In this document: in pieces, positions 1-6,052 of the stretch
Position numbering within the stretch: the stretch's first letter is position 1
How the letters are laid out: the number at the start of each line of letters is the position of its first letter
NCBI GenBank assembly: GCA_030605675.1
Contig: JAUWHV010000066.1
Span: 1-10,157 of the forward strand
Length of the DNA: 10,157 nucleotides
From: Deltaproteobacteria bacterium
Lineage (GTDB): Bacteria > Desulfobacterota > Dissulfuribacteria > Dissulfuribacterales > UBA3076
Reading direction: 5' to 3'
Position numbers and translations under genes: made by a program
The notes under the pieces: model-generated
What the model was told of the DNA's origin: nothing
Seen by the model: the letters and a program-made list of their open reading frames with translations, nothing else
Database searches by the model: none

Positions 1-2
1 GT

Positions 3-1331
3 TCAGCTCTGCCACTGCTGTTTTTCCAGTTGATTGATCAGAAATTCTATCTGGTGCCTGAGCTTAACAGACTCATTCATTTGTTGCTTTATACGGTTAA
101 CAGAGTGCAACACAGTGGCATGATCACGGCTGAATTCTCTCCCGATTGCCTCAAGAGAAGACTCGGTATAGCGGCGGGCAAGATACATACCCACTTGTCT
201 GGGCTGTGCGATAGACCTCTTTCTGGATTTTGAGCAAATCTCATCTCTGCTCAACTGAAAATGACGGCAGATCATTTTCCTTATATCCACGACAGTAATT
301 GCCTCAGGTTCTCCGACCAGGTCTTTAACCACTTCTCGAGCCAGGTCCATATCAACAGGCTGTCTAAGTAGCGAGGACTTGGTCACAAGCCCAATTACCG
401 CCCCTTCGATCCGCCTGACATCGCCCTTCAGGTGCTGGGCAAGAAAATCAATAATCTCTTCTTTAAGACATATTCCATGATTCTTGGCCTTACGTTCAAT
501 AATTTTTTTCCTGGTAGACAAATCCGGTGGATTTATGGAAGTGATAAGCCCACTAGCCAGTCTTGATCGCAGCTGATCGTTTACACTGTGTATCTGCCTC
601 GGTAGTTGACTTCCAGTAAAAATTATTGTCTTTCCCTCGTCCATAAGGGGATCAAGGGCCAGGGCCAGTTCCGCCTGGGTCCTTTCTCTCCCTGCAAAGG
701 AATGGACCTCTTCAAGGAGCAGAACGTCACAATCCTTTTGATAGCGGCTTACAAAGGCTTCCATTTGCCCGTTTTTTATTGATCTTACGACCTGGGTGGT
801 GAAATCATTGGCAGTAAGATAGCGAAGTCTCGTATCCGGTGTCTCTTTAAGTATTTTTTGCCCGACTGCCTGGATAAGATGGCTTTTCCCGAGTCCTGCC
901 TCAGAATGCAGGTAAATTACATTGTTGTGATTATCCCCTCCATTAGCTGTAGCCCAACAAGCTGAAAAGGCATAGCGATTGCTGTCCCCAACCACAAATT
1001 CATTAAAAGTAAAGCGTTCGCAGAATTTGGGCCTCGGCACTTCACTGGGGGCGAAGTTTGGAAGGTGTAGCTGATCCCGTGCAGCCTCTTTTACAATTTC
1101 GGCAGGAGAAAGCCTTATTTTCCAGGCGTGTCCCTCTTGAATAAGTGCCTCCTTCAGCGTGGGCAAATAGTGCTCCTGGACCCAGGAAACAAAAAACTGA
1201 TTGGGGCAGTGGATAATAATAGTGTCATCATCTACCCCCCCATAGGTCAGAGGGGCAATCCACACCCGATAGCTGCCTTCAGGTATCCTGAGACGAAGAA
1301 CTTCTTTTAGACCTTGCCAAACGTTTTCCAT
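3..1331 (-). CDS. dnaA: Chromosomal replication initiator protein DnaA
   Basis: DnaA binds DnaA boxes at oriC as an ATP-bound oligomer, opens the duplex and helps load the replicative helicase. The 442-residue product has the normal family length and domain order. Domain I covers about residues 1-75, followed by a short linker. The AAA+ domain has a Walker A-like segment at 143-150 (SEAGLGKS), Walker B at 203-208 (VLLLEE), sensor 1 near 236-242, the box VII arginine finger in LRSRL (254-258) and sensor 2 in DVRRIEG (304-310). The DNA-binding domain IV carries KSRKRSIAQPRQ (368-379) and the signature FSRDHATVLHSV (400-411). Oddities are a Ser in place of the first Walker A Gly, Glu-Glu in place of the usual Asp-Asp in Walker B, and TGSQLP in place of the usual TSDRPP in sensor 1. 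The gene reads away from the probable origin, and its stop codon lies 3 bases from the window edge. The ATG start gives a complete domain I. Confidence 0.96.
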   Translation of the reverse strand: MENVWQGLKEVLRLRIPEGSYRVWIAPLTYGGVDDDTIIIHCPNQFFVSWVQEHYLPTLKEALIQEGHAWKIRLSPAEIVKEAARDQLHLPNFAPSEVPRPKFCERFTFNEFVVGDSNRYAFSACWATANGGDNHNNVIYLHSEAGLGKSHLIQAVGQKILKETPDTRLRYLTANDFTTQVVRSIKNGQMEAFVSRYQKDCDVLLLEEVHSFAGRERTQAELALALDPLMDEGKTIIFTGSQLPRQIHSVNDQLRSRLASGLITSINPPDLSTRKKIIERKAKNHGICLKEEIIDFLAQHLKGDVRRIEGAVIGLVTKSSLLRQPVDMDLAREVVKDLVGEPEAITVVDIRKMICRHFQLSRDEICSKSRKRSIAQPRQVGMYLARRYTESSLEAIGREFSRDHATVLHSVNRIKQQMNESVKLRHQIEFLINQLEKQQWQS

Positions 1332-1380
1332 TTCTGATGACCTAACGCAATTGCGACCTTTAATTGCTTTTCGGAAGTTT

Positions 1381-1410
1381 ATTATCCTAACTACAGACTA
1401 ATTTTAACAA
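1381..1410 (-). promoter_or_regulatory. Putative sigma-70 promoter of dnaA
   Basis: Read on the minus strand, TTGTTA (1410-1405) is followed after 18 bp by GATAAT (1386-1381), which matches the -10 consensus at 5 of 6 positions. It would give a leader of about 45 nt before the dnaA ATG at 1331. The -10 overlaps TTATCCTAA (1382-1390), a weak six-of-nine DnaA-box match, so autoregulation is possible but unproven. The promoter call is by eye only. Confidence 0.4.
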
Positions 1411-1505
1411 GGGGTAAATTTGATTTCACCCAACCAACATGAAAGTGGGTATAACCTGCTGCAACTCTTGATCAATTTGTTTGAAAGGACTTTTTCGGCA
1501 GGATA

Positions 1506-1529
1506 AACAGGATTATCATTTATTCTGTT
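1506..1529. repeat. Short hairpin overlapping a 9-bp direct repeat
   Basis: AACAGGAT (1506-1513) and ATTCTGTT (1522-1529) pair at 7 of 8 positions around an 8-nt loop. The left arm is the second of two CAGGAT units spaced 9 bp apart (1499-1504 and 1508-1513). A perfect TTGACC-C-GGTCAA palindrome (1528-1540) follows immediately. This resembles a decayed small intergenic repeat, or an origin-binding site. Confidence 0.4.
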
Positions 1530-1678
1530 GACCCGGTCAAAAAAATGGAAAATTCTATATTATGAACATATGAACATCGGTTTTTGACAAATATCGTAAG
1601 TCTGGTTTAGTTCATAATGAAGCTATATCCTGCTGTCAAAGTGGAGAAAGGGAGATTTTTCTTAAATCAGCACATGAG

Positions 1679-1687
1679 TTATCAACA
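1679..1687 (+). promoter_or_regulatory. DnaA box TTATCAACA (first copy)
   Basis: The 9-mer differs from the TTATCCACA consensus at one position. An identical copy in the same orientation lies 133 bp downstream. Both sit upstream of dnaA in the gene-free region, as expected for origin boxes. Confidence 0.5.
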
Positions 1688-1777
1688 AGGGGCTATCTTG
1701 TGAATTTTTTGTCACTTTTTTTGACGACTTGCGTAACATATGGAGAAGATAAGGTTTTTGTTGTCTGTAAAAATTCG

Positions 1778-1783
1778 TATAAT
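1778..1783 (+). promoter_or_regulatory. Candidate -10 box (TATAAT) upstream of the HD-domain gene
   Basis: A perfect TATAAT lies about 165 bp upstream of the preferred start of the HD-domain gene. The -35 region at 17-bp spacing (TTTTTG, 1755-1760) is poor, so this is a weak promoter call. In this AT-rich stretch the hexamer could be chance. Confidence 0.25.
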
Positions 1784-1787
1784 TCTC

Positions 1788-1845
1788 GTAAGTTCTCCTG
1801 TTGAACACGATTTATCAACAGCTTTTTCAAACAACGGGAACTTAC
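1788..1845. repeat. Imperfect inverted repeat flanking a DnaA box
   Basis: The left arm GTAAGTTCTCCTGTTG (1788-1803) and right arm CAACGGGAACTTAC (1832-1845) are inverted copies. They share a perfect 8-bp outer portion (GTAAGTTC/GAACTTAC) and a GTTG/CAAC inner portion, with a small length difference between them. The spacer is 28 bp and holds the second DnaA box. Confidence 0.6.
1812..1820 (+). promoter_or_regulatory. DnaA box TTATCAACA (second copy), centred in an inverted repeat
   Basis: This copy is identical to the box at 1679. It lies almost exactly at the midpoint of inverted repeat arms at 1788-1803 and 1832-1845. It is also about 30 bp downstream of a TATAAT hexamer (1778-1783), so DnaA bound here could act at the origin or on transcription of the HD-domain gene. 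Confidence 0.5.
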
Positions 1846-1948
1846 TAATTCTTCAATTTTCATCCAATTTGTAGAATCTTCTATCTATAAACTTTTTTTG
1901 AATGAAGCTGTTCTTGTAATACCTTTCTTGTTTTGGCATAGTGGTAAA

Positions 1949-2536
1949 ATGGAACTCCTTGACAGGGAAAGGTGCCTTGCTCTCCTGCAAAAGTATCAAG
2001 TACCGGCACACATAGTGTCCCACAGTCTTAGGGTAGCCCAGGTGGGGATGTTTATTTCAGCTCATCTCAAAATGGCAGGTGAAGATCTTGATATCGGCTT
2101 GGTGGAGGCAGGTGGCCTTCTCCATGATATAACCAAGATGGACTCTGTTCATACAAAGCAGAATCATGCCTTATCGGCCTTCAGATTGCTTGAGTCTCTG
2201 GGGTATCATGCAGTGGCTGATATAGCTCGTCAACACGTGCGTCTCGACCGGAACATTAGACATGATCCAATAATAACCGAGGCCTTACTTGTGAACTATG
2301 CAGATAAGCGTGTGAAGCACACCTCCATAGTCACATTATCAGAGAGGTTTGAGGACCTGTTAATACGTTATGGAACCACTCCTGAGCGCCGGGAAATGAT
2401 CAGGAAGCTTCATAACGAAATAGAGGAAATTGAGTCCCTTATTTTCACAAAGTTGGATATTGGACCTGCCGGGTTGAATGACATGAATGTCCTTGACCCG
2501 GCAGCCAGAATAAATTTAGAAAGGATTTATGGATAG
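1949..2536 (+). CDS. HD-domain (HDIG-type) phosphohydrolase of unknown substrate
   Basis: HD-domain proteins are metal-dependent phosphohydrolases that act on nucleotides, cyclic nucleotides or RNA ends. The characteristic metal ligands are visible. Counted from the ATG at 1949 they are His 25 in SHSLRVA, the paired His-Asp near 59-60 in GGLLHDITK, conserved His residues near 73 and 96, and an Asp near 119 in YADKR. The product is about 195 residues, essentially a bare HD domain plus a helical tail, with no signal peptide or membrane segment. An in-frame ATG at 1898 would add 17 hydrophobic residues that do not look like part of the domain. Neither start has a strong ribosome-binding site, and I prefer 1949 because MELLDRERC fits the family N-terminus. 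The gene stands alone next to the probable origin. Its substrate cannot be inferred. Confidence 0.8.
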   Translation: MELLDRERCLALLQKYQVPAHIVSHSLRVAQVGMFISAHLKMAGEDLDIGLVEAGGLLHDITKMDSVHTKQNHALSAFRLLESLGYHAVADIARQHVRLDRNIRHDPIITEALLVNYADKRVKHTSIVTLSERFEDLLIRYGTTPERREMIRKLHNEIEEIESLIFTKLDIGPAGLNDMNVLDPAARINLERIYG

Positions 2537-2560
2537 GGGTTTTGGCATCCTTCATTCACC

Positions 2561-2702
2561 AGTTTACACTTTTTTCGAAAAAGCGTGTATTATCGAATTG
2601 AATGCCGATGGCGAAACTGGAAATTCGAAATTAGGTAACGCATCTACACCCTTGTGTTTTTCCCAATTTCCAATTTCCAATTTCACTGCCAAAATGTAAA
2701 CT
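2561..2702. repeat. Intergenic palindromic element A with three CAATTTC heptamers
   Basis: The outer inverted repeat AGTTTACACTTT (2561-2572) and AAAATGTAAACT (2691-2702) matches at 11 of 12 positions. Inside it lie three perfect tandem CAATTTC units (2664-2684). The segment 2609-2635, TGGC followed by imperfect GAAATT repeats, is an imperfect reverse complement of 2662-2690, so a long hairpin can form. Its loop contains a small ACAC/GTGT stem (2646-2657). A perfect TTTTTCGAAAAA palindrome lies at 2571-2582. The element fills the gap between the HD-domain gene and the hydrolase promoter. No coding sequence is present, and no U-tract marks it as an ordinary terminator. Confidence 0.7.
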
Positions 2703-2711
2703 ACTTTTGAC

Positions 2712-2740
2712 TTGTCATGAAGAATGAAAATTTTTATTAT
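2712..2740 (+). promoter_or_regulatory. Sigma-70-type promoter of the UPF0173 hydrolase gene
   Basis: TTGTCA (2712-2717) and TATTAT (2735-2740) match the consensus at 5 of 6 positions each, with the ideal 17-bp spacing. Transcription would start near 2747, giving a short leader of about 20 nt that contains the strong ribosome-binding site GAGAGGAG before the ATG at 2766. Confidence 0.6.
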
Positions 2741-2765
2741 TTTTACTTGTTAGAGAGGAGTAATC

Positions 2766-3467
2766 ATGTCTCATAAACTCAGCTTTTTTGGTCATTCAGC
2801 CTTTAGAATAGTTACAGAACAGGATTTAAAGATATGGATTGATCCATGGCTGGACAATCCTCAAGCCGCAGGCAAGCCTGACTCACTGGATGCCGATCTT
2901 ATTCTTATTACTCATGCCCATGAAGATCACATGGGAAACTGCCTGGGCATGGCCAGATCATCTGCCACTGAAGTAGTAGCAATCCACGAAATACAGCAAT
3001 ATCTCCTTATCAAGGGGCTTCCAAACGTAACAGGTATGAATATCGGAGGAACCTATATCACAAAAGGAGTTGCAATCACCATGGTACCCGCGCTTCACAG
3101 CTCCTCGTTCCAGGAGGGCGATGAGATCCTCTATGGCGGAGAGGCCGCAGGCTTTGTGATTCGTCTTGAAGACGGACTCATTCTTTACCATGCAGGAGAC
3201 ACCGGCCTGTTTGGGGATATGGCCCTGATAGGAGGGATGTATCGGCCTGAAATTACCATGGTCCCCATAGGAGACCACTATACCATGGGACCCAGAGAAG
3301 CGGCCTGTGCCTGCAAATTCATTAGGGCAGAGAAAGTCATCCCGATGCACTATGGCACCTTCCCTGCTCTTACAGGCACTGTGGAAGAATTCAGTAAGGA
3401 ACTCGCGTCCCAGCAGGTTGATACTCAGTTAGTAGAGCTGAAGCCGGGTGAGAGTATGTCCATGTAG
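2766..3467 (+). CDS. Metallo-beta-lactamase-fold metal-dependent hydrolase (UPF0173 type)
   Basis: The product is a soluble 233-residue hydrolase of the metallo-beta-lactamase superfamily. It resembles the UPF0173/UlaG-like group, whose physiological substrate is generally unknown. The metal-binding set is complete: GHSAF with His 10, the signature THAHEDH at 49-55 (His 50, His 52, Asp 54, His 55), His 111 in PALHSS, Asp 145 in HAGDT and His 195 in PMHYGTFP. The length is typical for the family. The ATG follows a strong GAGAGGAG ribosome-binding site and a near-consensus promoter, so the gene is probably transcribed alone. Its last 43 bp overlap the 3' end of the opposite-strand pabB-pabC fusion. 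There is no signal peptide, so the protein should be cytoplasmic. Fold and family are clear, but the reaction is not. Confidence 0.92.
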   Translation: MSHKLSFFGHSAFRIVTEQDLKIWIDPWLDNPQAAGKPDSLDADLILITHAHEDHMGNCLGMARSSATEVVAIHEIQQYLLIKGLPNVTGMNIGGTYITKGVAITMVPALHSSSFQEGDEILYGGEAAGFVIRLEDGLILYHAGDTGLFGDMALIGGMYRPEITMVPIGDHYTMGPREAACACKFIRAEKVIPMHYGTFPALTGTVEEFSKELASQQVDTQLVELKPGESMSM

Positions 3468-5368
3468 CTTGCTCTCAGGAGCCCGCGTACTGAATTCCCC
3501 AGATATATTGCGCGGGCCTTCTTCAGATCATCCGGATAGAGCACCTGCTCTCCGGCATTGCCCTGTTCCACAAAATCCTGACGAAAGGTGCCGTTTAAGA
3601 GTCCACTGGATACAGGAGGGGTAACGAGTTCGCCATCAATATCTAAGAATATATTACTGATTGTCCCTTCGGTGAGCTCACCGCGTTCGTTTGCAAACAC
3701 ACAGTCAAAAAGACCGCGGGTCTTGGCCCTCTGGTATTCTTCCGTATACAGGGGTCTGTATGTGGTTTTGTGATATAAAAAGGGATCTTGGGAGTCAACT
3801 GTTTTTAGCGACAGGTCAAAACAAACCTGCTTTTCCTGTGCTGATAGCACAGAGGCTGAAATATCTATTGAACCATCTCTTCCCAGCAACATGCGGACCC
3901 GGTAGGATTTTCGTTTTGAGTACAGGCCCTTTGCAAATTCAGCTAACTCCCTCCTCACCTTTTCCAGGTCTAAATAAAAAGCAAAATAATGGGCAGAGCG
4001 CGAGAGCCTTTGAACGTGCCTTTCCAGCAGAAAATAACCCTTTATTACCTCCTGCTCTCCCCTTCCATAGTCCCACCTGATGGTCTCTATAAGGGAAAAA
4101 TCCTTCCCTGATCCACCTTTTTTAGTAGAGGATAAGGACAGAGAATTTGTCAGAAATTCGGCCTTAAGTCTACACTCATCGTATTCCTTTTCAGGATCTG
4201 AATCTATTGTTATCCCGCTTCCTATCCCGAACTCACCGGATTCTCCGTCCAGGACCACTGTCCTGATTGCCACATTCAGGACTGCTTTTTTCTGAGGGGA
4301 GATGAATCCTATGGCGCCTGTGTATACGCCCCTTGGAGAAGACTCGATCTCAGAGATAATCTCCATTGTCCGGATCTTTGGCGCCCCGGTCACAGACCCG
4401 CATGGAAACAGGGCATTAAAGATCTTATGCCAGGAGGTGTCCAAGCGAATTTCCCCCTCTACTCTGGATATCATCTGAAAAAGGGTCTTATAGCGCTCAA
4501 CAGTAAAAATCTCCGGTACCCGGACCGTTCCGGGGAGAGAAAGCCTCCCTATATCGTTCCGAAGCAGATCAACAATCATGATATTCTCTGCCCGGTTCTT
4601 GGGGTCGTTGGCCAAAAAACGTGCCAGCTCACAATCTTCATCTGTTGTCCTTCCCCTCTTTAATGTGCCCTTCATGGGTTTGGACCAGATTTTTTGCCCT
4701 TCCAGGCGAAAGAAAAGTTCCGGAGAAAGGGAAAGGAGCCATTTTTTCCTGTTGCGTATCACAGCCCCGTAAGAGACAGACTGCCTGGCCCTGAGTGCCA
4801 GATAGAGATCAGATGGCAGACCGGTATATTTAAACCTTCCCCTTAAGGTATAGTTGACCTGATAGGTGTGACCACGGGCTATATAGTCCTTTATGCAGTC
4901 TATGGCCCTGACATATTGGTCCTTTGTTACCTCCAGTTCCAGAGGCCCTAAATTTTCCTGGATATTCGGAATGTTTTTTAAGGGACAAAAAGGGGCATCA
5001 GACCGATGAATCCATATCTTCGGATTCTCGAACACACCGAGCCATACCAGGGGGGCCTTGGGCCTGGGCGTATCCAGAAGGTGCCACAATTTGGGCTCAA
5101 GGGCATATCCCCACTCATAGGCCCACCATCCAGCCAGATAGTATCCCCTGTCAAGGGCCGTCTCCATGGATTTGTAAAGAGGCTCCAGATCATCAAGGCT
5201 GTATGCAGTAAGAATTTTTATTGGATTTAAAAAGAGGTATGAGGTATTTTCCTCTTGGGCGACCCTTGAAGTTTCAAGGAATACAAAGCAATCTCTGTCA
5301 TTAAGCCCTTCTAAAACGCGCGCTGCATCCAGGGGATAGGGCCTTCCGGTGACATAGGGTGGATTCAT
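3425..5368 (-). CDS. pabBC: Fused aminodeoxychorismate synthase component I / aminodeoxychorismate lyase (PabB-PabC)
   Basis: The fusion would convert chorismate plus ammonia to 4-amino-4-deoxychorismate and then to p-aminobenzoate and pyruvate, feeding folate synthesis. Counted from the ATG at 5368, the chorismate-binding domain covers about residues 25-412. It contains KPMKGTLKRG (230-239), whose Lys 233 is the PabB-type residue where anthranilate synthases have Ala, and PCGSVTGAPK (322-331). A Lys/Gly/Ser linker (about 415-422) leads to a fold-type IV PLP domain (about 425-647) with Lys 534 in YHKTTYRPLY, LTEGTISNIF (565-574) and a C-terminal LGNSVRGL. The glutaminase subunit PabA is not in the window. 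The start is uncertain. The frame stays open to a TTG at 5503, but that TTG is the -35 box of the probable promoter, and an ATG at 5464 would be nearly leaderless. The 5368 ATG lacks a clear ribosome-binding site. Confidence 0.92.
   Translation of the reverse strand: MNPPYVTGRPYPLDAARVLEGLNDRDCFVFLETSRVAQEENTSYLFLNPIKILTAYSLDDLEPLYKSMETALDRGYYLAGWWAYEWGYALEPKLWHLLDTPRPKAPLVWLGVFENPKIWIHRSDAPFCPLKNIPNIQENLGPLELEVTKDQYVRAIDCIKDYIARGHTYQVNYTLRGRFKYTGLPSDLYLALRARQSVSYGAVIRNRKKWLLSLSPELFFRLEGQKIWSKPMKGTLKRGRTTDEDCELARFLANDPKNRAENIMIVDLLRNDIGRLSLPGTVRVPEIFTVERYKTLFQMISRVEGEIRLDTSWHKIFNALFPCGSVTGAPKIRTMEIISEIESSPRGVYTGAIGFISPQKKAVLNVAIRTVVLDGESGEFGIGSGITIDSDPEKEYDECRLKAEFLTNSLSLSSTKKGGSGKDFSLIETIRWDYGRGEQEVIKGYFLLERHVQRLSRSAHYFAFYLDLEKVRRELAEFAKGLYSKRKSYRVRMLLGRDGSIDISASVLSAQEKQVCFDLSLKTVDSQDPFLYHKTTYRPLYTEEYQRAKTRGLFDCVFANERGELTEGTISNIFLDIDGELVTPPVSSGLLNGTFRQDFVEQGNAGEQVLYPDDLKKARAIYLGNSVRGLLRASYMDILSPGFSSTN
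3481..3517 (+). terminator. GC-rich hairpin just after the hydrolase gene (possible terminator)
   Basis: A perfect 7-bp stem, GCCCGCG (3481-3487) with CGCGGGC (3511-3517), begins 14 bp after the hydrolase stop codon and is followed by CTTCTTC. The loop is 23 nt and there is no true U-run, so termination would be weak. The hairpin lies inside the pabBC coding sequence, encoding parts of the ARAIY and SVRGLL segments, and could be a by-product of codon choice. Confidence 0.3.
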
Positions 5369-5474
5369 GATCGAATTCTTTATTGCGGGGATAAGTTCAG
5401 ACTTCGTAAACAAGAGAGGAAACCTTCCATTTTTTTGAACAGTTAATTTTGATGACAATACCATGGGATTAACA

Positions 5475-5503
5475 TTTATAATTAACGTTTTTACCCTTGA
5501 CAA
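5475..5503 (-). promoter_or_regulatory. Sigma-70-type promoter of pabBC
   Basis: Read on the minus strand, TTGTCA (5503-5498) is followed after exactly 17 bp by TATAAA (5480-5475). Each hexamer matches consensus at 5 of 6 positions. The start point would fall near 5468. This implies that the upstream open frame from 5503 is not translated, and that the leader is about 100 nt if translation begins at 5368. The -35 overlaps that of the divergent rplM promoter. Confidence 0.55.
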
Positions 5504-5525
5504 TTATCTCTATTTCCTTTAGATG
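5497..5525 (+). promoter_or_regulatory. Putative promoter of the rplM-rpsI-argC-truA-aminotransferase cluster
   Basis: A perfect -35 TTGACA (5497-5502) is followed after 17 bp by a weak -10, TAGATG (5520-5525). Transcription would start near 5532, leaving a leader of about 55 nt before rplM. Because the -35 box is shared with the divergent pabBC promoter, the two may compete for RNA polymerase. Confidence 0.4.
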
Positions 5526-5587
5526 TCCAGTGCCTTTCATTCAGAGAGGACAAATGTCTTTTACAGTTAGAAATTGGAGCTTATTGT

Positions 5588-6022
5588 ATGACAACGCCTC
5601 TTCCAAAGGTGAGCGAAATCGAACGCAGATGGTATGTTGTAGACGCCAGTGATAAGGTCCTGGGCCGATTGGCAACTCAAATTGCCACAAGACTGAGGGG
5701 TAAGCACAAACCTATTTTCACCCCTCACCTGGATACCGGTGACTTTATTATAGTAGTAAATGCAGATAAGATCAGGCTTACCGGGCAAAAGCTGGACAAA
5801 AAATTATATTACAGTCATTCAGGCTATCTTGGAAGCATGAAGGCGGTTACTGCTCGCAAATTATTGGAGACAAAGCCGGAAAAGGTTATTCAACTGGCGG
5901 TTAAACGCATGTTACCCAAAAATCGCCTGGGGCGTAGCCAGCTCAAAAAACTCAAAATCTATGCCGGCCCACAGCATCCACATCAGGCCCAGGTTCCTGA
6001 ACAGCTTCAGATCAACAGCTAA
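5588..6022 (+). CDS. rplM: 50S ribosomal protein L13
   Basis: L13 is an early-assembling protein of the large ribosomal subunit that binds 23S rRNA. The 144-residue product matches the usual length of about 142. It shows the family landmarks RRWYVVDASDKVLGRLAT (residues 13-30), the GDFIIVVNADKIRLTG segment (about 51-66), YYSHSGYLGS and the C-terminal LKIYAGPQHPHQAQ. The ATG is preceded by TGGAG (5575-5579) at 8-nt spacing. It is the first gene of a five-gene same-strand cluster, with rpsI following after 30 bp in the usual bacterial pairing. A short out-of-frame start with a strong ribosome-binding site lies just upstream, at 5554. Confidence 0.98.
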   Translation: MTTPLPKVSEIERRWYVVDASDKVLGRLATQIATRLRGKHKPIFTPHLDTGDFIIVVNADKIRLTGQKLDKKLYYSHSGYLGSMKAVTARKLLETKPEKVIQLAVKRMLPKNRLGRSQLKKLKIYAGPQHPHQAQVPEQLQINS

Positions 6023-6052
6023 ACCAACGACCCTTTTAAGGATACCGGCAAT

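Larger units (their letters stand above)
1332..1897. other. oriC: Putative chromosomal replication origin region (oriC)
   Basis: This gene-free, AT-rich stretch lies directly upstream of dnaA, the commonest location of bacterial oriC. It contains two same-orientation DnaA boxes, TTATCAACA at 1679-1687 and 1812-1820. It also has weaker TTATCC half-matches at 1382-1390 and, on the minus strand, at 1498-1506. An AT-rich segment at 1541-1575 includes a tandem TATGAACA pair (1561-1576) and could serve as an unwinding element. Several small palindromes are present: TTGACCcGGTCAA at 1528-1540 and TTCATaATGAA at 1611-1621. No convincing ORF or RNA gene was seen. Two good boxes is a modest number for an origin, so the box pair could instead be regulatory. 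A GC-skew switch at this point would settle it. Confidence 0.5.

Noticed and set aside
1561..1576. Tandem TATGAACA 8-mer pair as an iteron array
   Set aside because: Only two copies are present, which is too few for iterons. It is kept only as part of the AT-rich segment of the putative origin.
1898..1948. Longer HD-domain protein starting at the 1898 ATG
   Set aside because: The extra residues precede the family N-terminus, the upstream bases have no ribosome-binding site, and the 1949 ATG gives a natural domain start. It cannot be fully excluded.
2566..2588. ACAC...TTTTTCGAAAAA...GTGT hairpin as the terminator of the HD-domain gene
   Set aside because: No U-run follows on the plus strand and the stem is almost all AT with a bulge, so it does not resemble an intrinsic terminator.
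2561..2702. CRISPR array or insertion sequence in the heptamer regions
   Set aside because: Units are 7-8 bp with no spacers, and there is no transposase or Cas gene. The sizes are too small for an insertion sequence.
3588..4295. Plus-strand open frames antisense to pabBC (3588-3773, 3691-4080, 4080-4295)
   Set aside because: They lie entirely within the well-supported pabBC coding sequence, show no recognisable motifs and have low-complexity composition typical of shadow frames.
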